Made by a program: the position numbers and the translations under genes. From Lingula anatina (lineage: Eukaryota > Brachiopoda > Lingulata > Lingulida > Lingulidae), in assembly GCF_001039355.2 (NCBI RefSeq), contig NW_019775445.1:122212-186211 (forward strand): 64,000 nucleotides of DNA, written 5' to 3'. The notes under the pieces are model-generated. The model was not told the DNA's origin, searched no databases, and saw nothing but the letters and a program-made list of their open reading frames with translations. This document shows, piece by piece, positions 25,468 through 40,067 of this stretch (position 1 is its first letter; each line of letters begins with the position of its first letter).

Positions 25468-26049
25468 ATGTTTGCCGATATTTTTTCCGATGAATATATT
25501 GCGTCAACGTGGATGGGAGAAAATGTCTACAATGATAATTCTTTGGACTGCACAAACTTTGCCATGCAGAATTCACCAATGGAAAGTCTGCCACCGCAGT
25601 TTCTCAGCAAATTGGAATTTTGGGAGGAACCGAGCCTAACAGTTACAGAAGAATCAAGAAAAGAAAACACACAGTCAACCAAAACCGAGTGCCAACCTTC
25701 AAGAGAAAGAACTTGTCTAAAAGTGACCCAGAGAAAAATGAAACCAACAAAATTTGTCTCCCCAAAAGACGAAAGGCAGCGCAAGAAACGGGAGGCCGCA
25801 AACGCGCGGGAGAGGCGCAGAATGCATGGTCTAAATAGCGCGTTTGACCAGCTGAGGGCGGTGGTCCCACAAATAGGAGGGGGAGAACAACAATTATCCA
25901 AGTATGAAACTCTTCAAATGGCTCAAACCTATATACAGACTTTACAGGAGCTATTGGCAAAGACTATGCCACATACGTACATTAATTCTGATTCTGAAAG
26001 TCTGGATGGAGAACAGAACTATTGTGAAAATATTCCAAGTGCTTACTAA
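25468..26049 (+). CDS. ATOH1: Atonal/ATOH1-type bHLH proneural transcription factor
   Basis: A single-exon gene of 193 codons starting at the ATG in GAAAATGTTTGCC; the open frame upstream lacks another ATG. The N-terminus is acidic and Ser/Thr-rich without known domains. Residues about 107-165 form the basic helix-loop-helix: basic region [18 protein letters not shown], helix 1 [12 protein letters not shown], loop GGGEQQ and helix 2 [21 protein letters not shown]. The [12 protein letters not shown] and [14 protein letters not shown] motifs are diagnostic of the atonal family, and MHGLN with AFDQLR points to ATOH1 rather than ATOH7 or neurogenin. These factors bind CANNTG E-boxes with E proteins and specify sensory neurons and mechanosensory cells. 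The lack of introns is typical of the subfamily. The loop appears one residue longer than in vertebrate ATOH1. Confidence 0.93.
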   Translation: MFADIFSDEYIASTWMGENVYNDNSLDCTNFAMQNSPMESLPPQFLSKLEFWEEPSLTVTEESRKENTQSTKTECQPSRERTCLKVTQRKMKPTKFVSPKDERQRKKREAANARERRRMHGLNSAFDQLRAVVPQIGGGEQQLSKYETLQMAQTYIQTLQELLAKTMPHTYINSDSESLDGEQNYCENIPSAY

Positions 26050-29000
26050 CTTTTAAAGTTGAAATTCCAGAAGTTCTTGTACTTTCAGAAGATAATCAAA
26101 AATGTGATAACTAAGAGGATAATAATAATATGTATATATATATATTTAACTGATATTATACATAAGCATTTTAATTCTTCAAATTTAATTCCAATGTGGA
26201 TTAACTCTCACTCGGTAACTACGATGAAACGTACATAAGAAAGTGCAAAGGTACTGGTGACACAACGAGACGGGAAGAATTAATGTATAAACTTATTAAC
26301 AAACAGGCAGATTAAGTTTTTAGCTGTCATCATATTACATTGTCAAAATAAAGTTACGACATAAACGTTACTGTTACATGTTTGCACACAGTGCGTTTTT
26401 GGCAATTCCTGTTTACGAATGAATAAACTTTGGGTATTTATTCTCTCTAATACCTCTTGGTTCTTTTGTTAATGGCTTTGTATTGGGGTGTAATCGATTG
26501 GTTTTAGAATAATGCTCAGTGATTTTATCACACGTGGCACTCTTTCGGCACACTTTGCAGAAAGGAAACGCGCGTGTGAGAGTCTATTGAAAAAACATTA
26601 TACTTTCATTTGAAAGGAAGGTTTGTGTATATTATCTGTTCGATTCCCTCTTTTTAAAACAACTGATTAAGCAAAACAATTTTGCTTGTGGGCTTAAGAG
26701 GTGCGGGATTAACGGGGAGAAAATCCACTGTGTGTGAGGCATCTGGCACGCGTTCTTTTCAACACCTTTTCACTGAAGTATTGAATAAAAAACAGCCGTA
26801 TCTAGATGGTATCTTCGTTTCAACTCGCGTGAGTTTTATTGACATTAAGGTCTGATAGATTTCTAAATAAAGCGAGCAAAACGCATTGTGTTAATCTTGA
26901 TTCACCACCAAATGAACTCAATTTTTTTTCTGAATGAGTGCTGTCACTTGGGAGCCGGGAGGTCCCGGATAGTTCAAGGTAACAAAGGGGATAAACTGGG
27001 ATTGAATAAATGCAGCACGCTGTGAGGAAACACTCTCTTATCAACAGTATATCAAACAGATCAATTTTCAATTTGCAAGGCAGTTTTACAAGACTAAACG
27101 TTGACACTTTACACATGCTAGAAGCATGGTTTTCACAATAAATTCGCCCAACGTTGAAAATATCCCAGCTACAAGCAGAAGAACAAACTTTTCAAATCCT
27201 CACACTCATTTCTAAACATATGCATAACCGATTAGAGCACGTGGTTGTCAATTTTGTTAAAATAGTGTTTGCTATTCCGATGCATACGTAGTACTAATTG
27301 ACCGGCATTTACAACCACGCGCCTTTATTTTCAAATAATGCCTCATTTAAATAAAATCCACGTGCCTGCTGGCAGTTTCGTCCGTCGTATTCCATTGCAG
27401 TAATTATTAATGCACCACCTGCCTGTTTACTTAATCTTAAATTAAATGTATCGAACTGTGAAAATTAGCATCTATGCTTATCTCATATCTAATGAAAATT
27501 ATCCTAAATATTTCTGTTTACATAACATGTCACGAACGGTCGACAACGTGGCTTATCAAATGATTATACGCATGAGATACTTAAGCAATAATAACCCTTA
27601 CCTTATAACTTAAGAATATAAGAGATATTAGAACATAATGACATTTCTAAATCAAACATTGTTACTTTGACTGCCCAAGTGCAAATAATCCAGAGAAAAG
27701 AAACAAAGGATAGACACGCGCCCTGTGTTTCATTACATTTAAAAGATTTATAATGGTACTTGCTGCTACTAATTTTTCTGTATATAGATTTCATCAAACT
27801 AGTGGGCATATCATTACAAACACAAACACATTATGTTACTGTGCACACATTTTATCGCTGATAACCATCTTTTTTAAATGGAGACATTTGGGTTAGTGTA
27901 GAATTGAAAGGTTACCACACTGACCGTGAAATATTTGACCATTAAAGCTAGTAAACTACGACGATAATCACAGGACGCCGCTGTATTTTGGCTCACTGGA
28001 GTGCGCTCAAAACAGGTACCCTTGGCACACGAAACATTTTAACAAAAAGTCTCTCATTGTCACATATTTCAAACACGCCTTCCCCTGGGGCCAGTCGGTT
28101 TGAATTCAAATGTGAATATTTTGTAGTAAATCCTTACTAAACTGTATTATTTTTATAGAATAGTCACGCACTGGTTTAGAGAAAATAATACAATAATTTT
28201 TGACATCGTTCTTATACAGCACACAACCCTAGTTGGTGCAACTGCAATCGGCTTTTTTTCCAGGAATCCCTCTCTATTTATCTCTTGTTTCCCAGTTTGC
28301 TTGACAATCAATCAGATTGAATCTTACAAATTAAAATTTCCAAAGGATTTGACTCCACACGGAAACCGGACCATATACTTAGTTTGATAAGCTGCCAGCT
28401 TTTAAGTCTTTACTACACGGTTAATACGCAGTCTCATTTTAATTTTCCTTTAAGAACTTTTTAAAGCTGCAAGTCAGATTGTACCTTTTCATTTTTGGGA
28501 GGAGACGCGAATCCGCCTTCAAACAAAGAAACACTCCTCAGAAAAGAGAAAAATGCTTGTATATATTTCAATTGTTTATTTTTAAATGATTTTCCACATT
28601 TTCCACAAAATATTTTTTAAAAAATTCATACATCATTTTGATTTACTGTACTATAATACTATCTGTTAATTCATATATTTTAACACTATGCGCTATCATT
28701 TCAAACTTGGAGATTTTCAGGCAGGCCATTTTAACGAACGATGCAAACTTCTAAATAGACTGGCATTTCAACTGCAATGACGTGTACCAGACAGTCTTCG
28801 AGGCATGAACATATAAATATTGGCAATAAGTCAACGAGTGTCACACTTGTGAGAAATGATGGCATAAATAATAAAAAGCTCAGCTGTATTGGCTGCCACA
28901 ATTTTTAATTAAATATTAATTATTTCCAATCTCCACATATTCAAGACTATCCTTTGTAATATATTATATTAGGAAAACATTGAATATCTGTTGGTAAAAT

Positions 29001-29420
29001 CCTACCAAAAGTCTTTGATACAACAGCTGATTGTGCTGATAATTATTAATACATTATCACAATAAAGCATTGGATTTAGCATAGCCAATTATTAGACATA
29101 GGCTGTCTCAAAAACAACTGTACTAGATGTCCATGTAAAATATAAATAATGCATAAATGTGAAGGAAATGAAATAATTCTGGTATGAGACCAGAAATTAC
29201 ATTTGGTATCAGTAGTTGATGATTCTGTGATTACAGCATTATCAAAGATGATGAATACATCTATTCTGAGTCATCTGCCTGATTACAATCACAACATTCT
29301 CAAAATGTTCTGGAACTTTTGAGAATTTTTTTAAACTGATAATAAATGTCTGCAAAAAATCTGGACTTTTAGCCATAGGCGTAAATCACATTTCTGATTG
29401 CAAAAGGGGTAAAGCTAGCT
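26050..29420. other. Non-coding region downstream of atonal
   Basis: A poly(A) signal AATAAA near 26347 probably ends the atonal transcript. The remaining ~3 kb has no credible exon, microsatellite or inverted-repeat element, unlike most other intergenic DNA in the window. It contains CACCTG and homeodomain-like TAATTATTAAT sequences around 27400-27425. The right end carries the 3' untranslated region of the minus-strand mannosidase gene. Confidence 0.55.
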
Positions 29421-32400
29421 TTAAGCTAATGTAACTTGGAATGTTCTGATCTGCATTGGCTGCAGCTGCACAGTGAGGTCATCTCCAATAGGTGTCACCA
29501 CATGCTCAGGAGTACCTTCAAAATAAGATTCTCTCTTTATATCAAAGGTAATAGTATGGTATTGTAAGAAAGTTGTAAGAAATATGATAATAGCATTAAG
29601 CAAACCTACCTGAAAATTGCCTTTTCATCATAACAGTCTATGGGCTATGTACATGTTTAGCATCAGCAGGTAACATTTACTTATTCAGATACAGAGAGCC
29701 TTTATACCATCACAATATGAACTTTGTAATTCATAGCATATCATGTGTGAACTCAAGTTTAAAGTAACAAAGAAAAAATAAAGAGTTTGTACTTACTGAG
29801 CTGTGTCTTGTACATCCACTTCAGTCGTTTCATGTCAGCTAGCTTTTGATTGGCACCCAAATTCAGTTCAACTGCTGAGCTCACATCAAATGGAGTAAAC
29901 AGTCCCTGTAAAAAGGATCCCACAATAAAAAGGTTGAATCTGAACATAAATGTGAGGGGTGTGAGATAATTAATACTAATTAACAGATATAGCAACTTGA
30001 AAAGTAATTGTTTTCTCTGTGGCTTTTTAATAAAGATGCTAGTAAGAGCTTCTGTTACATCTCTAAAACATTTTATAGAAATTCAACAAGAGGTCACAAG
30101 ACAGAAATGGAACAAAGCAATAAGTACTTTTTACATTCATATCTCGAGTTCTATTTTAGCCCAGCAGTTATGCTCTCTGATTGCTGTATTAATGGTGCTG
30201 AGAATTACTACTTAAAATTTCCAGCTACAACCTCTTTATATTGAGTGAGTACCAATCTGCAATGCTCTTTACTATGAACCTTTCAGGGATAAAGCCCATC
30301 AAATCCTGCATCAGAGGAAGGCACTCCACCATGCATGAGCCGTATGTTGAGTAATCAGTCATATACTCAGTATTTAAAACAACATACCTTTAGAGAAACC
30401 ACTGCAGGCTTTGACAGTACATCATCTTCTCCCTTCTCATAGAAATGTTCCAGCCTCAGTAGAACTGTGGTGCCAGACCACTGCTCCAGGGTCAACAGGT
30501 GCACATTATCTGGGAGCTTTTGTTTTAATCCACTCCACTGCAGATGAGAAAAAATGTAGGAACATTTTCAACACTTAACAATGCCAGCTCAACAAAATTA
30601 TGATACAAAGGTGGTAGAAATATCTGCTTTGTGATTATGAAATACATTGAATATATAGAGTATCTTATGTATTAAAATATTCAAGATGATATGAAATTCT
30701 AGAAAAAAAAGATTAAGTCAAGAGTGTCATTTTAACAATTGTCCCAAAAGCAATGGAGTCACCTGACAAAAATGTTAAGGTCTTGCAAAATAATTAGCAC
30801 TGAAAAAATATGCATAAATAATGTTCACTGACCATTGTATTGTATTGTTTTATCCACTGCTGGAAATCCATCTTGAGGTCAGAGAAGGAGGGCAGGGGTG
30901 CCATGAAGAGTTGTTCTGCTAAATCTCTGTGGACGCGACCTGATGACTTGATATCATCTAACACCAAGTAATGTTTACCTGCAACAACAGATAATAAATT
31001 ATGGATATGGCCTGCAAAAAAATTTTTATCTGCAGAAAAAAATCAGAATCAAGGAACAAACCTGCAAAAAAGCCAAAAAGGTGTTTATGATGGGGCATAA
31101 TGATAAAAACTTAATCAATGAAAAACACATGGCATCAGGCACAAATATATCAGGAAAATATCTTTAAATAAATTTCAATATTTCAATGCAGTATGCAGAT
31201 GAAGACCTTCATTTACTGACCTCTCACAATCAACCCTTTCCCATCTGACCCAGTCTCATTGAGAGGCTCACCAACGCCAAGACTGTCATCATGAAGATTC
31301 CTACGATGCACCATTATTTCTAGGCAGCCATCTTGAATACTTGACCCACCTTGGGAGCGGTCATTCAAAACTGTAAGTTGGACATTCTTAGTCTCATCCT
31401 GTAATACAGGAAAAACAGCAACATAGGAATAAACAAGAGCAACCAAACAGTTATCCTGCTTGCTTTGAACTGGAGAAAATGCAATTTTAAGGGTGTTTAA
31501 GGTCCTGTTAAAGACAAAATGTGATTATCATATTTTCAAATATACAAATCATTAAGTACAGTTTATAATAAATACAAACATTGTTCCTAAGGCAATGTTC
31601 TAATTCTTACCCTGATATAAATCCTGCTGTTGATGGGGTAATAGTTACCAGATACAGGTTCAGTTTGGTTTAGTTTCCATGTTGGACGGAAGTTACGTCT
31701 GGAAGGTACATGTAAAATGTAGTTTGGTTTTGAGAACCAACTTTTATCTAACGTTAAGTTTCTTTAACTGAAGCTGCAAAGTTTCTAAGGAAATATTCAA
31801 CTTAATTACAAAACTGCAGTTGACATTTGGTTACGTGACTTGAACTGAACATTTTCCTCTCATCCTAAATGTTTAAAAGATTAAAATTATTTATTTATCC
31901 TTTTGAAGTGAAAAACACTTACTTTCTTTGTAAAATTTCCCTTCCATTGGAATCTGTATAAAAGATTCCATTTGTTTTCAAATCTGTGGCAAAATGGCTG
32001 ATTACCTCTTTTCCTTGGTTATCACTATACAACAAAACAAATTTTGAAAATTATTTTCAAAAATCACTTCAACACTCCTTCAAATATACAGCAAGTCATA
32101 CCTTAGTGCAAACTAAAATGGAGATAAAATTTTCATCATGTGTTCTGTCAATATGATTATTTCTGTCCATTTAAAGTAGTAACACAGTTATACAGGGTGG
32201 GGTTCGTTTTCTGAAAAAGTGGACCTTTAAACATAAAACCCCCATCCTCATGTACATAGATCAAATTTTACCCAGAGTGAACCTTTTCCCAGCAAAAAGG
32301 GTGGTTCTTTCAACCCCCCCCCCCCCCCCCCGACTCTCCCTGGCTACGGGCCTATTATATAATAACAGCAAGCTTACTCAATAGGTATAGGTCCCACAGT

Positions 32401-34639
32401 CCACTCCATCTCCACGTGCCTAGCCCCCTGGTACAGCCTGGTCACCAGTGTGGTCCAGCTGGAGAAGGTCTGGTGAACCTCCTTTACTAGAATGCCCTAA
32501 AATGTATATAGAAAAATTGCTTAATATTTACACATAAATATCCACACAAATAAAATGTGCAACGGTACTATATCTACTTATATTAATATCTATGAAGTTC
32601 AAAATCATACTGATGAATCAAATTGCATGATTAACAATTATAAAAAGAGAAAATAATTTTAAGTAGACATATTACTAATGGTATTTTCATTCAATATCAA
32701 ATACATATATAAAAAAGACAACTTATTTTGGTCAGTAGGGGCAAAGAAAATTTTCCCATACCATATGGCAAATCAAATAATGAATAAGGTAAGTTATACT
32801 CAGGTTACACAGGTTGTTGAATACCTGAACAGCCAAGAATAAATTAGTAAACTGTACCTGCATAAACTTAGTGACCATGTTTGTCTTCAGTGGATAAGCA
32901 TCAGTGCCATTAGGTCTAAAGATGTATGCCCCAGAAGCCTCATATATCCCCTTGCTGTTGTTGCCAGCAAAACTCTGGTAATATTTAAACTCATGCTGGA
33001 GAGGGATGGTGATCTGCTTGTCCAGGTTGGTCATCTGTTTCAGCAGTCCTGTAGTTTGGTCAAATATCAGTGAGATGTGCTGGAAGCAAAAGTTTGGAAC
33101 TTTTAAACCATGAGTGGAAACTATGCTAACCATATATTTCTATCAAAGATAGATCTCCACAGAAGTCTCATTTTTTCTATGTGGCATAGAGGTGAACTTT
33201 CAGTTCTGAGTAATGGCATAGCAAAAATCTTCTCAAGAACTAGGGCCAGTCCTATGCTTTTATTTCAGAACAAAATAACTTAAAACTAATGGAACAATTA
33301 CCATTTCTTTGAAGAAACAAGAAAATAAAATAATAAAAATCAGATGATTTATGCATTCTCTGTATTTTCCACCAGATATGCATAGCTCAGTTATTGGCCA
33401 TTACTAATGCAATCTGGTGAAATCCTACCTCATTCCGCAGGTCCATATCTTGATAAAAGACATTTTCTTTCTCTTGTGTTTGCTGTTGTTTGAACACTTC
33501 AAGAGCTACATAAAAAACATCCACATTTAATAAATTGATACATTTCAATTTCAAAATTTCCCTTTTAAGTAATCCTAAAGTGTTTCACGGTAATTTTGAT
33601 TGGAATTATTATACATACTATAAAAAATCTTATGACATGTGCTATGAAATGTATTTTTGACTTTCTTTTAAGAATAACAAAAATGTTCATTACCTGAGTT
33701 ATAAGACACAAAGTAAGTGGCAAAGCCAAGTGGTGGTGGGCTAACATGGAAAACAAGTTCATAGTTGGCTGGACTCTTTCTCTCTGGAATAGATTTGGTC
33801 CTTTTGGAGACAGGCACAATCTGCAAGGAAAAATGTTGCTTGTTTTTAAAATTTTATCTAAAATCACTGGTTAAAACAATGAGCTATACATACATATGTA
33901 TACAGCCCACTGATAAGAATAAACAAGTCTCAATAAATGTGATAATGCACTTTTCTTTTAGGACAGACCAAACAACATCATCAACAGAATTGAGGAATTG
34001 GCTGTTTCTATGTACACAATCTAACTATTTCTAATGCAGAACTGTATCTTATACATCTTCTGTAAATGAGATTTCTTTTTTAAAAGATAAAAGCGCTGCA
34101 ATAATATATAAAATTATTTTCAATTACTTGGATTCAGCTGACAAAATGAAAGCTTGAAAATTTCAAACTTTAACTGTTCAAATTTGATACCAGTGTGCCA
34201 GGAAATGGAAAAGATAGGTTAGGATAAGGGTTGTGTTATGCATGCATGGGTTGCATGTCACTTGTACAAAGTATTGGGAAATAGTTACAGCACCCAACAA
34301 ACAACCATTCCTCTCACACCACAGTGGTGCCATCTTTTAACATACTTTAGTCAAAACAGAGACAATGGGTCTCATGGGATATAGTATTCAATGTTTACCT
34401 GAGCAGGTACATTTTTGCCATCTGGGCCGATCACAGTGTAAGCTGACCCCTGTACAGGGAGCCTTAACCAGGTGGTCACAGGGCGTCCAATGGGATTATA
34501 CACTGTGACTGTGAACTGAAAAAATAGGGATTGATGTTATTATGTGTTGCTACATGTATAATTTTATCAAAATATATTACAAAATAATTGTTATAACAAT
34601 ATAAAATACAACAAAAACATCTACTACCACTACTACCAT

Positions 34640-34698
<59 letters not shown>

Positions 34699-37600
34699 AT
34701 GATAATAATAAAACTATACAACTGATAACAAATACTTTGAAATAAATTGTTTTATTCATTCTAAATATTCCATCATGGCATTGGAGTCTTCCCTATATGC
34801 TTACAATCTTCACAATGTTCTAGTTAGAGATATAGCAAACTCTGTATAACTGGGATACATTGAAACCTGTTCAATATACATATGCATCATTCCAATGTTC
34901 ACCAGTTTTATCTAAGACGAGTTCTGCAGCCTAAAGAGTATGTGTCATGTGTTTCTTACCCTTTTCAGGAGTTCAGTGACATTACACATGCTGATGTTGG
35001 TGAGAGTACAGAACATCTGAACAGGAGGAGTAGCACTGTTGTTCTTGGGAAGCAATTTCTTGTATGCATCATTTACCACTTCCTGTAACATTTCATGTTG
35101 TTATTCTTAAAAATATGATGCCCCTAAAAAGGTGTTAATTAGCATTAATTGTAGGCTAGTAGCCAGGTGGGGTTCGGGGGTTCGAAGAAACCAACCTTTC
35201 TGCTGGAAAAAGGTATGCTCTGAGTAAAAATTGATTTAGGTACACTAAGATTTCATGGTAAATGGTCTGCTTTTTTTTAGAAAACTAACCCACCCTTTTG
35301 AAATTGCTGGCTACGGGCCTGTTTCTTTCTGATTCTTTGATCATTATCTAAATAAAAGGCAAGGTTGCTGAGTAAAGTTTCTGCAGTCCCTTTATCTATT
35401 GTACTGTAACTGACATATTCATGAATGTATAAACAGACCTTAATAAATCACATGAAAAGGAAGTCCACATTGTTTTAACATCGGATATAGCAGTATAATT
35501 ACAAACAATTACCTGGCACATGCTAATCCCCTCTGAAAGTCTCATAGCATAGTCATATGCAACATGTTGCTTCTCTGTACCACTGAAATGACATAAACAA
35601 GCCACATACACAGTATATTTATAGCATATATAACCTACACTATAAACAATATAAACCAAGATCTATATGCACCATTAGTACCTACATAATATCTTTGATG
35701 GATTTAAGTTACAATCACACCCATAGTTTTTCAAAAACAAATAAAATCCAGTTTTTACCTCACTGCATCATGATGCTGAGCAACACCCATTGCTTGCCCT
35801 AAGATTAGATATAAGGAATAATGTAAAAGAATACTGAAAATTATATTTTGTAGGATATATTATATCATCTCCTTTGATTCTATTAAAAATATTGTTAAAA
35901 AGTACTTTGATTACTGACACTTTGACACCACAAAATATAACTAACAACAATTCTGAGTTGAGATGGTAAACATTGATTATTTAAAGTGATCCTTTCCCTA
36001 AAACAAACATAAAAATAATAACGGTGTGCATAATTTCAACTTACTGAGTGTTCTTAGTTTTATTTCACTGTTATCCATGGTATCCAGCTTTGACAGAATG
36101 TCCAACTGTTTCACTCCCTGGGAATATTGAGAATATGTACTTGCATTACACTACAGCCCTTCCAAAATTACAATCCCATCAGTTTTTATCAGTTGAAAGT
36201 ACGATAAAAAACTAATCTTTAGTTATTTTTCTTAAAAATCAATATTGTAGAAGAATTTCTTTATATAGGTTCCAAAACCTGTCTGTACTCTCACTTCACT
36301 TATCACTGCAATGAGGTCAATAATACCTGCAAGAACAACCATAACTGCAGGGTCAAACATACCTGCAAAAAGTTGTTGGTCCACCTGACATATCCTTTGA
36401 GAGCTGCTCTGCTGGTGAAGTAGCCTGTCCAGAACCCATGATCAACATGAGCATAGGGGAAGAAGTCATCTTCCTTGGTTGTCCAGGTTACATTAGCCAG
36501 GTTCTTGGCATAGGTATAACAAGATGGGGTGGAATACAGAGCATTCACTTTGCTCCCATTGGCTTGCTAAAAAGATAAGACAGAAAAATTGTACAATTTA
36601 AACCCATAGAGGGATTTTAATATTGATGCCGTGACAATTAGTATGTTACTACCGCTGAGTAAAGAATGTTCTTTAATGTCAGTATAAGATTTTGAATACA
36701 ATCTACACAGCCCATAACAATGTCACGTCAAAAATGACAATTCAATAAAAGAGATCTTACATGGATATGTTAAAACAGCAACACTGTATCCCTGGAAACT
36801 TTCATTAATACATCATATCATATTAAAAAGTAAAATGGTACCTGAGCATTGACGTAAGTTATGAGCTTGTCCAGGTTCTTGTACCACTGGTGAGCACTTT
36901 CAAACTGGAAGTCAGAGCCCATGGTCCACATCAGATGGTTGGTTTGGTATTGTTTGGCCTGGAACAAAAGTAAATGTTAAGAATGGAATTGTAATCTTTT
37001 TCAATGTAAATATTCAGAGTATAAAGAATATAAGCAAGGAGGACAAGTGAATGCATTCAAGGGCTGTCAAAATTCTTTTCACTGACCTTCTGAAACTATA
37101 TGAAAATAAGCAAAAATGTTCATTAGCTTGGTAGTTGGATCATATCTGATAATTATCAAACAAAAGCTAAATACTTTCATGCTGTGTGCTTTATGGCTTG
37201 TTTAATAATCATATATATATGAAAATAATGTGTAAGGAATCAAAAAGATAAAATGCTTGTTGAACCACAAGTCATTCAAAGTTTAAACTCACCTGCTCCT
37301 GTGTGGTGGCAAGGAACTTCTTCACAAGGTCATCAACATTATAGTCATGTAACCGTTTGTCATCCTACAACATCAAGAAAACATGGACTTGTTCAATACT
37401 GACATGGGTAGGTATCTCAAACTGGCAATTAGTTCTGGAAAGGGTATTAAATAAATTAAATTTCAACCACGGCATATTGATTAAACTCAAATCCATGTGA
37501 GAATATGCAGTGCTTTTTTTATGATTAACATACTGCATACAGGAAAACTTTGCATTTGTGTAGATTTAAATATCGTTAAATTAAATAGATATTCTTGGAA

Positions 37601-40026
37601 AAATAAAAAAAAAAAATTTCCCAGTGGCCAACAGACTTGCCTGCACAGGGTTATCATTACAATGGACATCCCAACAGAAGCCACCAGGTGGTCCATAATT
37701 TCCTCTGGCTAGAGCACCAGTGAACAGGTCTGCTACAGTACCTATACAGTTTAATTGAAGGTTGTCCATAAGATAACATATTTGCCCCACTGTTACATAG
37801 TCTAAATTCTGATTTAATATATCAGCTTATATAACCAGACATGAGCCTAGGTTAAAAAAAAAACCTCTGAACATTGTACATGTCAAATTTTATTGCAGAT
37901 CTTGACGAATCTCAGGAACCATCAGAATTGAATTTTAAAAATGCGGAATTCCGCGTATCTGCAGAAAAAGCTCATGTCTGCATAATCCATAAAAAGATAA
38001 AGTAAAATGTTAACTGTGGCTAAAAATTAGAAAATAACAACCAAGTGTTATTCGAAGGCATGGATCACACACACCTAGATTTTGAGGACTGCCTCTCCAC
38101 ACCATTTCCATTCTTTTATCCTTCTCTCTCACTGCTCTGTCCTGGTAGTCTAGTCTGGCAAAGTAGAGTCCATCAAATCCCATCTAAAACAATAATCATT
38201 ACATAACATACAACTGCAAAGTGCAAATACAAACCTTGATAACAAAAAGATTGCAACTTGGACTTCACAGTTAATTATTATTATTAGTCATGTTGGCAAA
38301 TGATCAATGATGCAGTAGTGATTTATTTCCTTATTATTACATTGTAAGTTTAACTACATTGCATGTCGTTTTGCAGGTAAAACAGCTATTCAAAATTATT
38401 CAAATTAATTCAGATAATGGTGGTGACTTATTTGCTAAAATCTAAAATATATACATTAGTTACTAGGTGACCACTATCACAGTTCTTAAAATAACAATAA
38501 AAAACATAAGCATGGTATTATTCAATGTCAAAAATATAAGTATGTTGAATTACTAATAAACATTAAAATATAAGTCAGGATTAAATCTTGTACTAGTTGA
38601 AAGGATAAAACACCTTAAAATATTTTATTCCCTCAAAAATTTACATTCTATTGCCAAATATGGATCTGCAACTACTCACCTGAGCAAACAGAGACGCCAT
38701 TTCTCTAGAGTGTCCGAATGGATCAATCTGCCATGCCACTCTGGGTCTTCCACAGTCTCCAAATACAGTCTCCAGGAAGCGGAACCCTTCTGTGTGCTGG
38801 TCAATGATGGCATTATAATGAGTAGAAGCCTCATCATTCATACACCATCCTCCCAAGATAAACTCCAGTCTACCTGAAGGTGATAATTCTGGCATTAAAA
38901 TCTTTAATTTTTCGAAAAAGTTTTTAAATGGTTAAGCTAATATCTAAATGCAATTTGCTTATCATCCCTCTATTCTAAATGTGGACCACCATGGACCCAC
39001 CGACAGTTCAATCCTTACTATAATGATGCTGACATATTTTTTTTTTCAAATTAAAAAAAAAATAGTGTTCATAAAAGACTTGCAATATATCATAATTAAC
39101 TTTACATTCATAGCCAATAAATACACAGCTTTCTTGTTTTTTTAATTGTAAAGTAATTTAACCTTAACTTCATTCTTTAATGTTGAATATGTAAACAGCA
39201 CTGAGACATGAATGAAGTGCCATATATTTTGGTAATTTTTTACACATCATTAATATTCATCATCATTATTTTCATTAGTATATAAAAGTATCTGCTTCTC
39301 TTAATTAATGACGCTCATTCGACTACTGCCTGGCCCAGTGTAAACTTTTCAGCAAAATTACAAACACAGCTATTGCTATTAAGTAAAACCATGTCACACA
39401 TCACAAATAATTGAGGAAAAACACTGACTAAGCAGCACATCAATGTCCTACCTTGGTTCACCAATCCCTTCACAAAGTGCCTTGTGGGGTCATCCTGCTC
39501 ATTCCACCACCTATAGAAGAAGGCAATCTCTACATAGATAAACCTCTTGTTTGGATCTTTTCCCAGCGCCTCAACCACTGAATCAAGGATATACTGCACA
39601 CCAGCATGCTGGATGGTGTTGTTAGCTTAAACATAAAACAGATCATATTGTTACTTTTAAGGACAAGTATCACACTGTTATACTGTCAGTTAAGGAAATT
39701 TACTTAAATTTATCTTAATACACAATTAAACAGCAAATTGACTAACAAGCAACTCCAACTTATGCAAATATGAAGTAAGATGATTCAAACTCGATTACAG
39801 ACACATTCAACTAAAAGGTGAAAAAATGCAGAAGGTGACTGGTACATTCAAGAAATCAGATAAAATAGTTTGAAAAGACTTTCATACCACCGTAAAAGTA
39901 TTGGTCAACAGTCTTGAGCCAGCCCACATCATCATGTGTATGTGGCACTAAATGTACATTTATCATCCCATCCTTGCCAAGATTACAGGACTGAAAATAT
40001 ATATACAGGAATAATTTATGTACATG

Positions 40027-40067
<41 letters not shown>

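Noticed and set aside
34476-34759. Ser/Val-rich frames on the minus strand
   Set aside because: They are translations of the (ACT)n microsatellite in an intron.
35160-35190. GGGTTCGAAG resembling a tRNA T-loop
   Set aside because: No acceptor stem or cloverleaf can be formed, and the motif belongs to the repeated intronic element.
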